Assembly (NCBI GenBank): GCA_903907935.1
Contig: CAIVQA010000060.1
Location: forward strand, 1 to 63,846
Direction: 5' to 3'
DNA from: an uncultured Francisellaceae bacterium
GTDB taxonomy: Bacteria; Pseudomonadota; Gammaproteobacteria; UBA6186; Azoamicaceae
DNA: 63,846 nucleotides
Shown: piece after piece, positions 20,028-27,795 of the stretch
Layout of the letters: every line of letters begins with the position of its first letter
Numbering within the stretch: position 1 is the stretch's first letter
Translations under genes and position numbers: made by a program
The notes under the pieces: generated by a model
The model's input: only the letters and a program-made list of their open reading frames with translations
What the model was told of the DNA's origin: nothing
Database searches by the model: none

Positions 20028-20142
20028 TGTAATTTCTTGCTCCCAGTATACTCCTTTGCGAGGAACGTACTGTTTGAACTGGTCGAAGACCAGTGAGTTA
20101 CGTACCGCAGCAAAGGAGTATACTGGGAGAGAGTAGTTACAT
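20028..20142. repeat. Palindromic element, family 2, copy 1
   Basis: Arms CTCCCAGTATACTCCTTTGC and GCAAAGGAGTATACTGGGAG are perfect 20-base complements, extended by ATGTAA/TTACAT outside. The core contains GAGGAACGTACTGTTTGAAC and AGTGAGTTACGTACCGCAG. It lies between divergent metN and the NhaP-type gene. A second copy is embedded in frame at 27234-27342. Confidence 0.88.
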
Positions 20143-20167
20143 TTTTATAGGATTTTTGGTTTTTTAA

Positions 20168-21463
20168 ATGGGAACACAGACAGTAGTTGGAATTTTAGTG
20201 TCACTGGCAGCTATAGCTAGTTACATTAACTATAAATTTGTTAAATTACCAAAATCTATAGGTATTACGATGGTAACGTTAGGTCTTTCTTTAGCGGTAG
20301 CTATCGGCGGTAGGTATAGTTGGGATGTAGATTTTTTAGCAAAAAGTTTGTTAGATAGTGCTGGCTTTAACGAAACATTTTTACACGGGATGCTAAGTTT
20401 TTTATTATTTGCCGGTTCATTGCATGTTAATGTTATGGAATTGGTTAAATATAAAACTCTAGTTGCTTTTTTAGCAACCATCAGTGTGGCTATTTCTTCG
20501 GTATTAATTGGCTATGCAATGTATGGGTTAACCTCTATCTTGGGCATAGATTTACCATTTTATTATTGTTTTGTATTCGGTGCCTTAATTTCACCCACAG
20601 ATCCAATTGCGGTTATAGGAGTACTAAAAACTGTTAAAGCACCCAGATCATTAGGATTAAAAATTGTTGGAGAAGCCTTATTTAATGATGGCATGGGTAT
20701 ATTGTTATTTTTTGCTACTCTCACTATTGCGTCTGGTAGCGAAGAGTCGATTGGTGCCAAAGAATTAGCATGGCTTTTTATAAGACAAGGAGTTGGAGGT
20801 TTAATGCTTGGTGTAGCTATGGGATATTTAGCTGCAAAACTAATTCGTACAGTTGATGATTATGAAGTATCTATAATTCTAACTTTAGCGGTGGTTACTG
20901 GTGGTTATACGCTAGCATTTTCTGTGGTAGATGTTTCAGCTCCTATTGCTATAGCAACAGCTGGGCTTGTAATTGGTAGTTCGATAAAAAATGGTAATAT
21001 GAGTGAGTCAACATTACACCGCTTAGAAGCTTTTTGGGAACTTTTGGATGAGGTTTTAAATTCCATATTATTTGTTTTAATTGGGCTAGAGTTTATGCGG
21101 ATTACTTTTGATTTTGATACCTCAGTTGCAGCAGTTGGTGCAATACTTATTACTATAGTAGCACGTTGGATTAGTATTTTTATTCCGGTGGGGTATCTTT
21201 CTTCAACATTTAAGCGGTTTAGCCAAGATACTTTGTTAATTATGACTTGGGGAGGGCTTAGAGGTGGTATTTCTATTGCCTTAGCACTTAGTATTCAAGG
21301 TCCTTACCATGATTTTATTGTAACTGTTACTTATGCGGTGGTAATTTTTTCTATTATGGTACAAGGTTTAACTATTGGGCCATTAATACGTAAAATTATA
21401 AAAATTCCAGAATCCCCTGTAATTAGTCCAGAACAGGCTATTAATGAAGAACCTGCAGAATAA
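20168..21463 (+). CDS. NhaP-type sodium(potassium)/proton antiporter
   Basis: Inner-membrane CPA1-family cation/proton antiporter with about twelve hydrophobic segments. The family motifs SPTDPIAVIGVLK (residues about 141-153), FNDGMGILLFF (about 173) and WGGLRGGISIALAL (about 360) are all present and include the acidic transport residues. At 431 residues it is a short form without the long C-terminal domain of NhaP2. It overlaps the AddB-like gene by 20 bases. Together with NhaD it gives two unrelated antiporters within 5 kb, suggesting a need for pH or sodium control. Confidence 0.9.
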   Translation: MGTQTVVGILVSLAAIASYINYKFVKLPKSIGITMVTLGLSLAVAIGGRYSWDVDFLAKSLLDSAGFNETFLHGMLSFLLFAGSLHVNVMELVKYKTLVAFLATISVAISSVLIGYAMYGLTSILGIDLPFYYCFVFGALISPTDPIAVIGVLKTVKAPRSLGLKIVGEALFNDGMGILLFFATLTIASGSEESIGAKELAWLFIRQGVGGLMLGVAMGYLAAKLIRTVDDYEVSIILTLAVVTGGYTLAFSVVDVSAPIAIATAGLVIGSSIKNGNMSESTLHRLEAFWELLDEVLNSILFVLIGLEFMRITFDFDTSVAAVGAILITIVARWISIFIPVGYLSSTFKRFSQDTLLIMTWGGLRGGISIALALSIQGPYHDFIVTVTYAVVIFSIMVQGLTIGPLIRKIIKIPESPVISPEQAINEEPAE

Positions 21464-23738
21464 AGAACAGGTTCTTATTTCTAAATTTCAGCAACGATGT
21501 TTATGGGAAGGTATTATTGTTGATTGGATCAGTAAAGAAAAGATTGATGGAGAATTAATTGGCATTTCAGATAGTTGGCAGTTAGCCAATAAAGCATTAG
21601 AAGCTTGGTATATATTAAATATTTGGAATATACCATTAGCTAGTTTAAAAAAATATTTTTGGTCTAAAGAATCACAGAGTTTTTTAGAGTGGGCCAATAG
21701 ATATAAATTAATTTGTCAGCAACTTAATTATGTTGATCAGATCCACAAAAATCCATTTATGGATTTTAAGTCTTCTATAGCTGTAACTGCTCACCAGGGT
21801 GAACAGTTACATTGTTTTAAAATTCCATGTTGGGATTTTGTTCAAGAAGTAAATATGGCGGCTAATTGGGCAAAAAAATTAACTGGCAATATAGGAATTG
21901 TAATCTTAGATCTTGAGCAAGTACATTCCCAAGTAGACTATATTTTTAGTAATTTTTTAAAAGAAACAGAATATAATATTTCTAGATCACCTAAGTTAAA
22001 TGATTCACCATTGATTAATATTGTTTTATTAATTTTACAAATAGCTAATTCTTATATAACAAATGATTATATTAAATACGAAGATTTTAGCAAATTGTTA
22101 AGAACAAAATTTATTGTTGGAGCTGATTTAGAACTTTGTTCTAGATCTTATATGGATTATTTGTTGCGTAAAGAGCTTGATTATGAATTTAATTGGCAAT
22201 ATTTAATAAATAAGTTACAAATAAATAATTTACATGCAACTTGTAATGTTTTTATAAAATTATGTAACGATTTTGAACAAGAATTAATTAATAGTTTTAA
22301 AGATCAAAAATTTAAACATACTTGTCGATTTTGGGTGGATTTTTGTAATAGATTATTACAAAAATTTTTATGTTGCGAAGAACATATAATCAATGATTGG
22401 GAAATTTTATTTAACCAATATTTACATTTAACTAAATTTTTAGGTGAACATGATTTGTCGACGTTTATAAAAACATTAAAGAACTTGGCTAATCAAGATT
22501 TAGAACATCTAGCAATTATTAGAAACAATCTCGATAAAAATATTAATGTTTTAGGCTTGTTAGATGCAATACAATTAGAATTCGATAATTTATGGATCTG
22601 TGGTTTAAGCGATGTTAATTGGTTGGAAGTCCATCAGTCTAACCCATTTTTACCAATAAGCTTACAAAAAGAATTTAATGTTCCTCTTCTTGATAGTAAA
22701 GAAGCAGTAAATATTTATAGTAATCTTTTACAAAGTTTAATAAATAAAACTTCTAATTTAGTAATTTGTAGTTATCCATTATATATAGAAGGTAATAGAG
22801 TTGGTTGTAGTAAATTAATTGATTCATTTCCAGATGGTTCTCATCTGGTTGCTGAACCGATCAATCAAGTTTTTAATAATAAAATAAAACTAGAAACTTA
22901 TGAAGATCATTGGGTGCCGACATATAAAAAAGTTGAATTTTCAGGAACTAAATTTTTAAAATTACAAGTAGCTTGTCCATTCCAAGCAAATGCTAAAATT
23001 AGACTAAAAGCCGATCCTTTAAAAATTCCTAGTTCTTATTTGGAACCAGTTACTAAAGGGGAAATTTTACATAAGACTATGGAAAGTTTTTGGTTTAAAT
23101 ACAAAAGTTCTAGTATTGTTAAACAATTATCAATAACGGAGATCTACAAAGATCTATTAGATATAGTTAACAAAATTTTAAATACTTTAAAACAATTAAA
23201 GCCAGTTATTTTAAATTCTACAATTATAAAAATTGAGGCTAATAGAATTGCAAATTTATGTTGTAATTTTATAAATAACTATGATTTAAATCGTGCTGAT
23301 TTTATAATACTACATTTAGAAAAAAAATTTACAGTTAGCTTAAAAGAGTTTTTTATAAAAATAAAAATAGATAGAATTGATCAATTAGTAAATTCGAATT
23401 TATCAATTATAGATTATAAAACCGGAAAATTTACCATTAGTAAAATTAATGATTGGCAAGATCCACGTATAGATGATCCGCAATTATTAATTTATAGTTT
23501 GTCTTTGCCTAATATTGAAGAGTTAAATTTAGCAGTAATAACCGTTGATCCTAAATTTGTAAATTTATCAAATTGGCAAGAACAAAAAAATTTATGGTAC
23601 GAAAATTTGTATAAATTAGCTAAAGATTTTCAAAGTGGCGTTGCAGTTGTAGATCCTAAATATGGTGATGCTACGTGTAGGCAGTGTGATTTAAAGTACA
23701 TGTGTAGAATATTTTCTAAGGGTACAAAAAATATATAA
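21444..23738 (+). CDS. AddB-like nuclease subunit (PD-(D/E)XK family)
   Basis: 764 residues. The C-terminal third carries a RecB-type nuclease domain: GEILHKTMESFW (about residue 540), the catalytic IDYKTGKF (about 655), the downstream DPQLLIYSL (about 680) and the cysteine cluster CRQC...YMC (about 745-753) resembling the iron-sulfur staple of AddB. The N-terminal part is diverged and lacks helicase motifs, as expected for the inactivated AddB helicase. It is shorter than Bacillus AddB (about 1,160). In related intracellular gammaproteobacteria such genes usually adjoin an AddA-type helicase; here that partner starts at 47854, 24 kb away. The start overlaps the preceding antiporter, implying coupled translation. 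Role: double-strand-break end processing. Confidence 0.82.
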   Translation: MKNLQNKEQVLISKFQQRCLWEGIIVDWISKEKIDGELIGISDSWQLANKALEAWYILNIWNIPLASLKKYFWSKESQSFLEWANRYKLICQQLNYVDQIHKNPFMDFKSSIAVTAHQGEQLHCFKIPCWDFVQEVNMAANWAKKLTGNIGIVILDLEQVHSQVDYIFSNFLKETEYNISRSPKLNDSPLINIVLLILQIANSYITNDYIKYEDFSKLLRTKFIVGADLELCSRSYMDYLLRKELDYEFNWQYLINKLQINNLHATCNVFIKLCNDFEQELINSFKDQKFKHTCRFWVDFCNRLLQKFLCCEEHIINDWEILFNQYLHLTKFLGEHDLSTFIKTLKNLANQDLEHLAIIRNNLDKNINVLGLLDAIQLEFDNLWICGLSDVNWLEVHQSNPFLPISLQKEFNVPLLDSKEAVNIYSNLLQSLINKTSNLVICSYPLYIEGNRVGCSKLIDSFPDGSHLVAEPINQVFNNKIKLETYEDHWVPTYKKVEFSGTKFLKLQVACPFQANAKIRLKADPLKIPSSYLEPVTKGEILHKTMESFWFKYKSSSIVKQLSITEIYKDLLDIVNKILNTLKQLKPVILNSTIIKIEANRIANLCCNFINNYDLNRADFIILHLEKKFTVSLKEFFIKIKIDRIDQLVNSNLSIIDYKTGKFTISKINDWQDPRIDDPQLLIYSLSLPNIEELNLAVITVDPKFVNLSNWQEQKNLWYENLYKLAKDFQSGVAVVDPKYGDATCRQCDLKYMCRIFSKGTKNI

Positions 23739-23883
23739 GGAACTTGCACAAAATAACTAATTTTTGTCCTAAAAGTGAAAGGTTAAAAGATCGTGGTAGG
23801 ACAAGACAATTAGAGGTCTTAACTTAAAGTTCTGCTTGGGTCATTCCGATAATTATTTAATAACAATTAGAGGAGATTTAAAC
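23739..23883 (+). promoter_or_regulatory. Leader of the small Cys-repeat gene with inverted repeat
   Basis: TTGTCCTA and TAGGACAA (about 23773-23816) form an inverted repeat with a 25-base spacer. The segment begins with GGAACTTGCACAAAATAACT, which resembles the left arm of family 3 elements, so it may be an eroded half element. A strong GAGGAGA ribosome binding site lies 7 bases before the ATG at 23884. Confidence 0.4.
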
Positions 23884-24120
23884 ATGCAAAACCCAAATTA
23901 TTTTCTTTTATTTAATTCCAATAGATGTGCTAATGGAACATGTAGCAGTGGAACATGTAGCAATGGCACATGTACGTTTCAGCCTCAAGCTGCTGCAATG
24001 TCGTCAATAGCATCACCAGATATAATATCAGGTGTAACTATGCCTATAGCGACTCCTGAGTTGACATATGAAGCAACACCAGGAGTACAGGCTGTAGCAC
24101 CACGTATGTTATTTCAGTAA
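23884..24120 (+). CDS. Small protein with tandem NGTC/SGTC cysteine repeats
   Basis: 78 residues; I do not recognise a family. The start is the ATG preceded by a strong GAGGAGA. Residues 15-30 read CANGTCSSGTCSNGTC, four cysteines spaced exactly five residues apart, encoded by near-perfect 15-base tandem repeats. The rest is hydrophobic and rich in Ala, Pro and Thr, ending in PRMLFQ. No clear signal peptide is seen. The spacing could bind metal or iron-sulfur, form disulfides or be a substrate for peptide modification, but no modification enzyme is adjacent. It is followed by a perfect hairpin and is convergent with the next gene. The good ribosome binding site and stop-to-hairpin layout support a real gene. 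Confidence 0.72.
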   Translation: MQNPNYFLLFNSNRCANGTCSSGTCSNGTCTFQPQAAAMSSIASPDIISGVTMPIATPELTYEATPGVQAVAPRMLFQ

Positions 24121-24132
24121 TTTAATTTTAAA

Positions 24133-24165
24133 TAAGTTCATATATGAGTATCATATATGAACTTA
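24133..24165. terminator. Bidirectional hairpin terminator
   Basis: TAAGTTCATATATGA and TCATATATGAACTTA form a perfect 15-base-pair stem with a 3-base loop, placed between two convergent genes only 12 and 2 bases from their stops. It is AT-rich without long T tracts, so its strength is uncertain. Confidence 0.7.
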
Positions 24166-24167
24166 CG

Positions 24168-24548
24168 TTAAACTGTAACTTTTGGTTTTGTTGTAGTTTT
24201 TCCAATCTCTGATTCTAATCTTGTAGAACGGACAGAACTATTTTCTGTATCATCGTCACTTGCTTTAGAAGATGAAGATTTATGTAAATATAATACCTCT
24301 TTTGCACTTGTAGTAGGTGTAAATGCTTGATTGTTTGCTATTAAATTTTTTATTTCTTCAATATCTTTTATTACCATAGTCATAGTTCTTTTAAGACTGC
24401 CAACATCTCTTATTAAATGATTGATATTGTCTTCACTAAACATAGTAGAGTATCTAATTTGGTTTATGGAACTTTCTACATTGATAATATCATCTTTTAT
24501 CTTTTTGATTTCTTTGTCATTAGGCATAGTATCATCTGGTGTTATCAT
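24168..24548 (-). CDS. Hypothetical coiled-coil protein
   Basis: 126 residues, unrecognised. The N-terminal two thirds (about residues 10-75) form amphipathic heptads (for example SLKRTMTMVIKDIEEIKNLI) typical of a coiled coil. The C-terminal part is Ser/Thr/Lys-rich and probably disordered. There is no signal peptide or membrane segment. A GGGAGA-like ribosome binding site lies about 8 bases upstream of the ATG. It is a single gene facing the Cys-repeat gene across a hairpin terminator. Confidence 0.65.
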   Translation of the reverse strand: MITPDDTMPNDKEIKKIKDDIINVESSINQIRYSTMFSEDNINHLIRDVGSLKRTMTMVIKDIEEIKNLIANNQAFTPTTSAKEVLYLHKSSSSKASDDDTENSSVRSTRLESEIGKTTTKPKVTV

Positions 24549-24849
24549 AATAATCTCCCATTAATATTAGAGTTTAAACGATTACTTGAATATGGTAGTT
24601 ACATGGATAACATTATAGTAGAAAAAATTATAATTATTTAGAACTATAACCAACAACAAGTAGAACAAATAATGGAGATTGGGATACCTAATATTGACAT
24701 AAGTTATATAAACTTGATATAAAACCGGTATAAATAAAAAAAAATGACTAATAGATAATTATTTTTAAAAACAATTATTAATTAATGATCACTATGTTTA
24801 ATTTAGTATAATGGCAAGGCGTTTTTATTATTAGTATTAGGAGTTTAAA
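24549..24849 (+). promoter_or_regulatory. Promoter region of the aryl polyene operon
   Basis: This 301-base gap precedes the long plus-strand operon. TTGACA at 24694-24699 and TATAAA at 24718-24723, with an 18-base spacer, make a good sigma-70-type promoter. A second possible -10 (TATAAT, 24807-24812) lies closer to the first gene but lacks a clear -35. The untranslated leader from the first would be about 120 bases. An AGGAG ribosome binding site precedes the ATG at 24850. Confidence 0.6.
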
Positions 24850-25260
24850 ATGAGTAAATTACGTTTAGGTATAGCAATATTTATTTTATCTATGAATATT
24901 GCTGGGTGTTCAAGAATAGATACCTTGAATAATTATAGTCATGCGGCTGGAGCTGGGTTTAATGCAGCTAAACTTAGCGATAAAGAAATTGGTATAAGAA
25001 TTAAGAAGGCTGCTATGGATAATAAATGGGCTTGTAACAGTATAAATAATAATCAATTAATGTGTACATTAAACGTTCGTGATCATGAAGCTGTAATTAA
25101 TATAGATTATACGCAAACTGGTTATTCCATAGCATATGTATCTAGCAAAAATTTAATGCATAATAAAGATAAAGGTACTATTCATCGTAATTATAACAAA
25201 TGGATTAAATTATTAAGACGTAGTATAGATAGGACTATGTCTATGCCTGCTACTTATTAA
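24850..25260 (+). CDS. Small lipoprotein at the head of the aryl polyene operon
   Basis: 136 residues with a lipoprotein signal: basic start, hydrophobic stretch and lipobox MNIAGC, with the acylated Cys at about residue 20. The mature domain contains WACNSINNNQLMCTLNVRD and a Tyr-rich part ending IHRNYNKWIKLLRRSI, a pattern I associate with a small lipoprotein family found near polyketide/fatty-acid-like clusters, although I cannot name it firmly. It ends 4 bases before the chain-length-factor gene and shares its orientation, so it is probably the first gene of the operon. Likely located in the outer or inner membrane facing the periplasm. Confidence 0.72.
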   Translation: MSKLRLGIAIFILSMNIAGCSRIDTLNNYSHAAGAGFNAAKLSDKEIGIRIKKAAMDNKWACNSINNNQLMCTLNVRDHEAVINIDYTQTGYSIAYVSSKNLMHNKDKGTIHRNYNKWIKLLRRSIDRTMSMPATY

Positions 25261-25264
25261 ACTT

Positions 25265-25957
25265 ATGCTTAATGTAGGTGTTGTTGCATGCAGATGGAAG
25301 CATGGTATTAGTGATAATAATCTATATTTAGGAAAGAATTTGCCTGTTATGTTACGGCGACGTTTAACTACTTTAGCACAAAATGTAACAGGTATGTTGT
25401 ATGAAAGTTTAGAATTAATTCGGCAAGAGGAGGATATCCAATGGGTAGCTTCTTGTCGGCATGGAGATCAGGCTAGAACTATAGAATTACTGTCCAATAT
25501 AGCTAACAAAGAATTAATTTTGCCTACAAACTTTAGTTTTTCGGTGCATAACGCAATAATAGGAATGTTTTCTGTTGCGACCAAAAACAAGTGTTCATAT
25601 ACAGCGCTTTCTGGTGGCAACGAAAGTTTCGTTTCTGGTTTGTTGGAGGCAATGGCTCTACAAGAAGAATCTAATAGTAAAATTGGGTATGTTTATTTTG
25701 ATGGTGCATTTAATCATCATTATGAAGATATAATTGCTGAAAAATCAGTGGATATTTGTATAATATTATTATTGGATAATGAAACAAAAAATAAGAAAAT
25801 AAACGAGGTTAATCTTTGCTATAAAAAAGATGAGCTAACATCGATAAGCAATGATTATAATAATGTATTAGCGTTTATAGATTTTTTTAACAAAAATGAA
25901 AAATTATGTAGGATATCGGCACCTGGCGGTCAGTTATGTTTGGAACGCAATAACTGA
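25265..25957 (+). CDS. apeC: Ketosynthase-like chain length factor (ApeC type)
   Basis: 230 residues resembling the N-terminal half of a beta-ketoacyl synthase. The position of the catalytic cysteine is replaced: the segment reads TALSGGNESFVSGLLEA instead of TACSSS, and the C-terminal half with the two active-site histidines is missing. In characterised aryl polyene systems a protein of this kind pairs with a true ketosynthase and influences chain length. Gene order here (C-D-E-F-G-H-I-J, then K to R) follows the E. coli ape cluster as I recall it, which supports the symbol. It overlaps the next gene by 62 bases. Confidence 0.75.
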   Translation: MLNVGVVACRWKHGISDNNLYLGKNLPVMLRRRLTTLAQNVTGMLYESLELIRQEEDIQWVASCRHGDQARTIELLSNIANKELILPTNFSFSVHNAIIGMFSVATKNKCSYTALSGGNESFVSGLLEAMALQEESNSKIGYVYFDGAFNHHYEDIIAEKSVDICIILLLDNETKNKKINEVNLCYKKDELTSISNDYNNVLAFIDFFNKNEKLCRISAPGGQLCLERNN

Positions 25958-26723
25958 AAAAGCGTATTTTGTTTGGTGCTTATTGGTAGTATATTTAGGT
26001 TTTTTTAGTTTTGGGATAATAGGACTAATACTATGGCTTACGATTTTTCAAGTTGTTAGGTTATTTAGTAAAAACAAAAACGAAAGCCAAACACGCGTAA
26101 GAAATATAATTAGTTTTTCTTTTAGGATTATTCTTAAGCTACTTGATATATTAGGGATCTTAAAAATAGAAGTAGATAGTCTAGAAGAATTACATAATTT
26201 AAAAGGCAGCATTATTATATCGAATCATCCATGTTTGTTAGATGTGGTAGCAATAATGGCAATGTTAGGTAATTGCCAATGTATAGTGAAAAATAAATTA
26301 TGGTTTCACCCATTGCTTGGGGGAATTATGCGTTCGGCTGGATTTATACAAAACAATTTAGATCCAGAAAAACTATTGCAAGAATGTAAAAAGCAACTGG
26401 CATGTGGGCAAAATATTGTTGTTTTTCCAGAGGGAACAAGATCTAAGGTAAACCAACCTCTTAAATTACAGCGTGGTGTAGGTAATTTGGCTTTGTTTGC
26501 TATGGTAAATATTCAGACATTAATTATAGATTGTAGCCCACTCATGTTGACTAAACAAAACAAATGGCATGAAATGCCTATGCAAAAAATTACGTTGCGG
26601 TTGAGTAAAGGTAAACTATTTTTAAGTGAGGATTATTCCGGAATAATTATTCGTTCATTAATGGTTAGAAAACTTATGCGCGATATACAAGAATATTATA
26701 ATAAGAAGTTAGGTTATGAGTGA
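25896..26723 (+). CDS. PlsC-like acyltransferase (ApeD position)
   Basis: 275 residues, with an N-terminal hydrophobic hairpin (about 20-50), then the glycerolipid acyltransferase motifs: NHPCLLDVV (about residue 110; the usual NHxxxxD) and FPEGTRSK (about residue 179). It probably transfers an acyl group onto a lipid acceptor at the inner membrane, helping to anchor the aryl polyene as a lipid. The start lies 62 bases inside the previous gene; a TTG around 25984 is an alternative if the overlap is not real. It overlaps the first carrier-protein gene by 8 bases. Confidence 0.85.
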   Translation: MKNYVGYRHLAVSYVWNAITEKAYFVWCLLVVYLGFFSFGIIGLILWLTIFQVVRLFSKNKNESQTRVRNIISFSFRIILKLLDILGILKIEVDSLEELHNLKGSIIISNHPCLLDVVAIMAMLGNCQCIVKNKLWFHPLLGGIMRSAGFIQNNLDPEKLLQECKKQLACGQNIVVFPEGTRSKVNQPLKLQRGVGNLALFAMVNIQTLIIDCSPLMLTKQNKWHEMPMQKITLRLSKGKLFLSEDYSGIIIRSLMVRKLMRDIQEYYNKKLGYE

Positions 26724-26988
26724 CTTAGAAATAGAAATTAAACAATTAATAATTGATAAATTAAATCTAGAGGACATTAAAATAGAGGACATCGATAGCG
26801 ATATTCCACTGTTTATTGATGGTCTAGGTTTAGATTCAATTGATGCGTTGGAATTAGGTATAGCATTACAAAAAAAATATAATATTAAGCTTAAAACTAA
26901 TGATCAAAGTATTAGACAGTATTTTACTTCAGTAAAAACTATAGCTAATTATATTGAGATGTATGTTAAAGGAGAAGATATTGAATAA
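26716..26988 (+). CDS. apeE: Acyl carrier protein 1 (ApeE position)
   Basis: 90-residue acidic carrier protein. The phosphopantetheine attachment serine lies in GLGLDSIDALELG (Ser about residue 40). It carries growing acyl chains between the ketosynthase, reductase and dehydratase of this operon. It overlaps both neighbours by 8 bases and needs modification by the phosphopantetheinyl transferase at the end of the operon. Confidence 0.9.
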   Translation: MSDLEIEIKQLIIDKLNLEDIKIEDIDSDIPLFIDGLGLDSIDALELGIALQKKYNIKLKTNDQSIRQYFTSVKTIANYIEMYVKGEDIE

Positions 26989-27226
26989 ACCTGAAATTCA
27001 AGAAAAAATTTCACAATATTTAGAAGAATACTTTGAAATATCTAAAAAAGATATTACTTTAGATGCCACTTTATATGCGGATCTTGGTCTAGATAGTATT
27101 GATGCCGTAGATTTAATAGTTAAACTACAAGAATTGACTCATAAAAAAATTACCCCGCAAAATTTTAAAGAAGTGCGTACGGTAGGAGATCTAATTGATA
27201 AGATATATGAGTTATTGCATGAGTAA
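26981..27226 (+). CDS. apeF: Acyl carrier protein 2 (ApeF position)
   Basis: Second carrier protein, 81 residues, with the attachment serine in LGLDSIDAVDL. The start chosen is TTG 26981, preceded by GGAG at 26971-26974 with ideal spacing and overlapping the stop of carrier 1; an ATG at 26963 is the alternative. Two adjacent carrier proteins are typical of aryl polyene clusters, where one can be reserved for starter loading and the other for elongation. It overlaps the next gene by 8 bases. Confidence 0.88.
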   Translation: MNKPEIQEKISQYLEEYFEISKKDITLDATLYADLGLDSIDAVDLIVKLQELTHKKITPQNFKEVRTVGDLIDKIYELLHE

Positions 27227-27791
27227 AAACAAAGTAACTACTCACCCCCAGTATACTCCTTTTGCGGCACTAACTCACTGGTCTTCGACCAGTTCAAACA
27301 GTACGTTCCTCGCAAAGAAATATACTGGGGGTAAGCAGTTACAAAAAAAATTAAAGCCGTGGTTGTTCTTATTAAGCGTTACATATCCATTTGCGGTTTA
27401 TTTTTTTGCTGATCGCGTTTCTTATTGGTATTTAATTGCCAAGCTATACCCGGTATTAGTTAGCTTTAGTATGGCAAGTATGTTTGTTTGGTCTATATAT
27501 TATCCACCTACCTTAATTGAGAGATTTGCACGTTTAACAAATCCAAATCTTGATGATGATGTAGTTAAATACACTAAAAAAGTTACAATAGTTTGGGCTA
27601 GTTTTTGTTTCTTAAATGCCGCGGTGTCTAGTTTTACAATTTTTTTAGATGCTAAGAGTTGGACTTTATATAATGGTTGTATTTCTTATGTTTTAATGGG
27701 TTTCTTGTTCATTTTAGAATTTAGTTATAGAAAATATCTATTTTATAAAAAATCTCAGCAAAAGCTAATTAGTAAAAATTGTATAGAGTAG
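27219..27791 (+). CDS. Membrane protein (COG4648-like, ApeG position) with in-frame palindromic element
   Basis: 190 residues from ATG 27219. From residue about 44 onward it is a multispan inner-membrane protein (WLFLLSVTYPFAVYFFADRV and later helices) of the kind found in aryl polyene clusters between the carrier proteins and the ligase. Residues 7-42 are read straight from a family 2 palindromic element (27234-27342), which stays open in this frame. The foreign segment precedes the first membrane helix, in a part where extra residues may be tolerated. Function unknown; perhaps transport or organisation of the synthase. Confidence 0.82.
   Translation: MSKNKVTTHPQYTPFAALTHWSSTSSNSTFLAKKYTGGKQLQKKLKPWLFLLSVTYPFAVYFFADRVSYWYLIAKLYPVLVSFSMASMFVWSIYYPPTLIERFARLTNPNLDDDVVKYTKKVTIVWASFCFLNAAVSSFTIFLDAKSWTLYNGCISYVLMGFLFILEFSYRKYLFYKKSQQKLISKNCIE
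27234..27342. repeat. Palindromic element, family 2, copy 2, inside a coding region
   Basis: Arms CCCCCAGTATACTCCTTTTG and CAAAGAAATATACTGGGGG (imperfect complements), with GTAAC/GTTAC outside. The core is the reverse orientation of the copy at 20028-20142 (CACTGGTCTTCGACCAGTTC, then CAGTACGTTCCTCG). It is translated as part of the membrane protein gene without any stop codon or frameshift. Confidence 0.9.
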
Positions 27792-27795
27792 TTAA

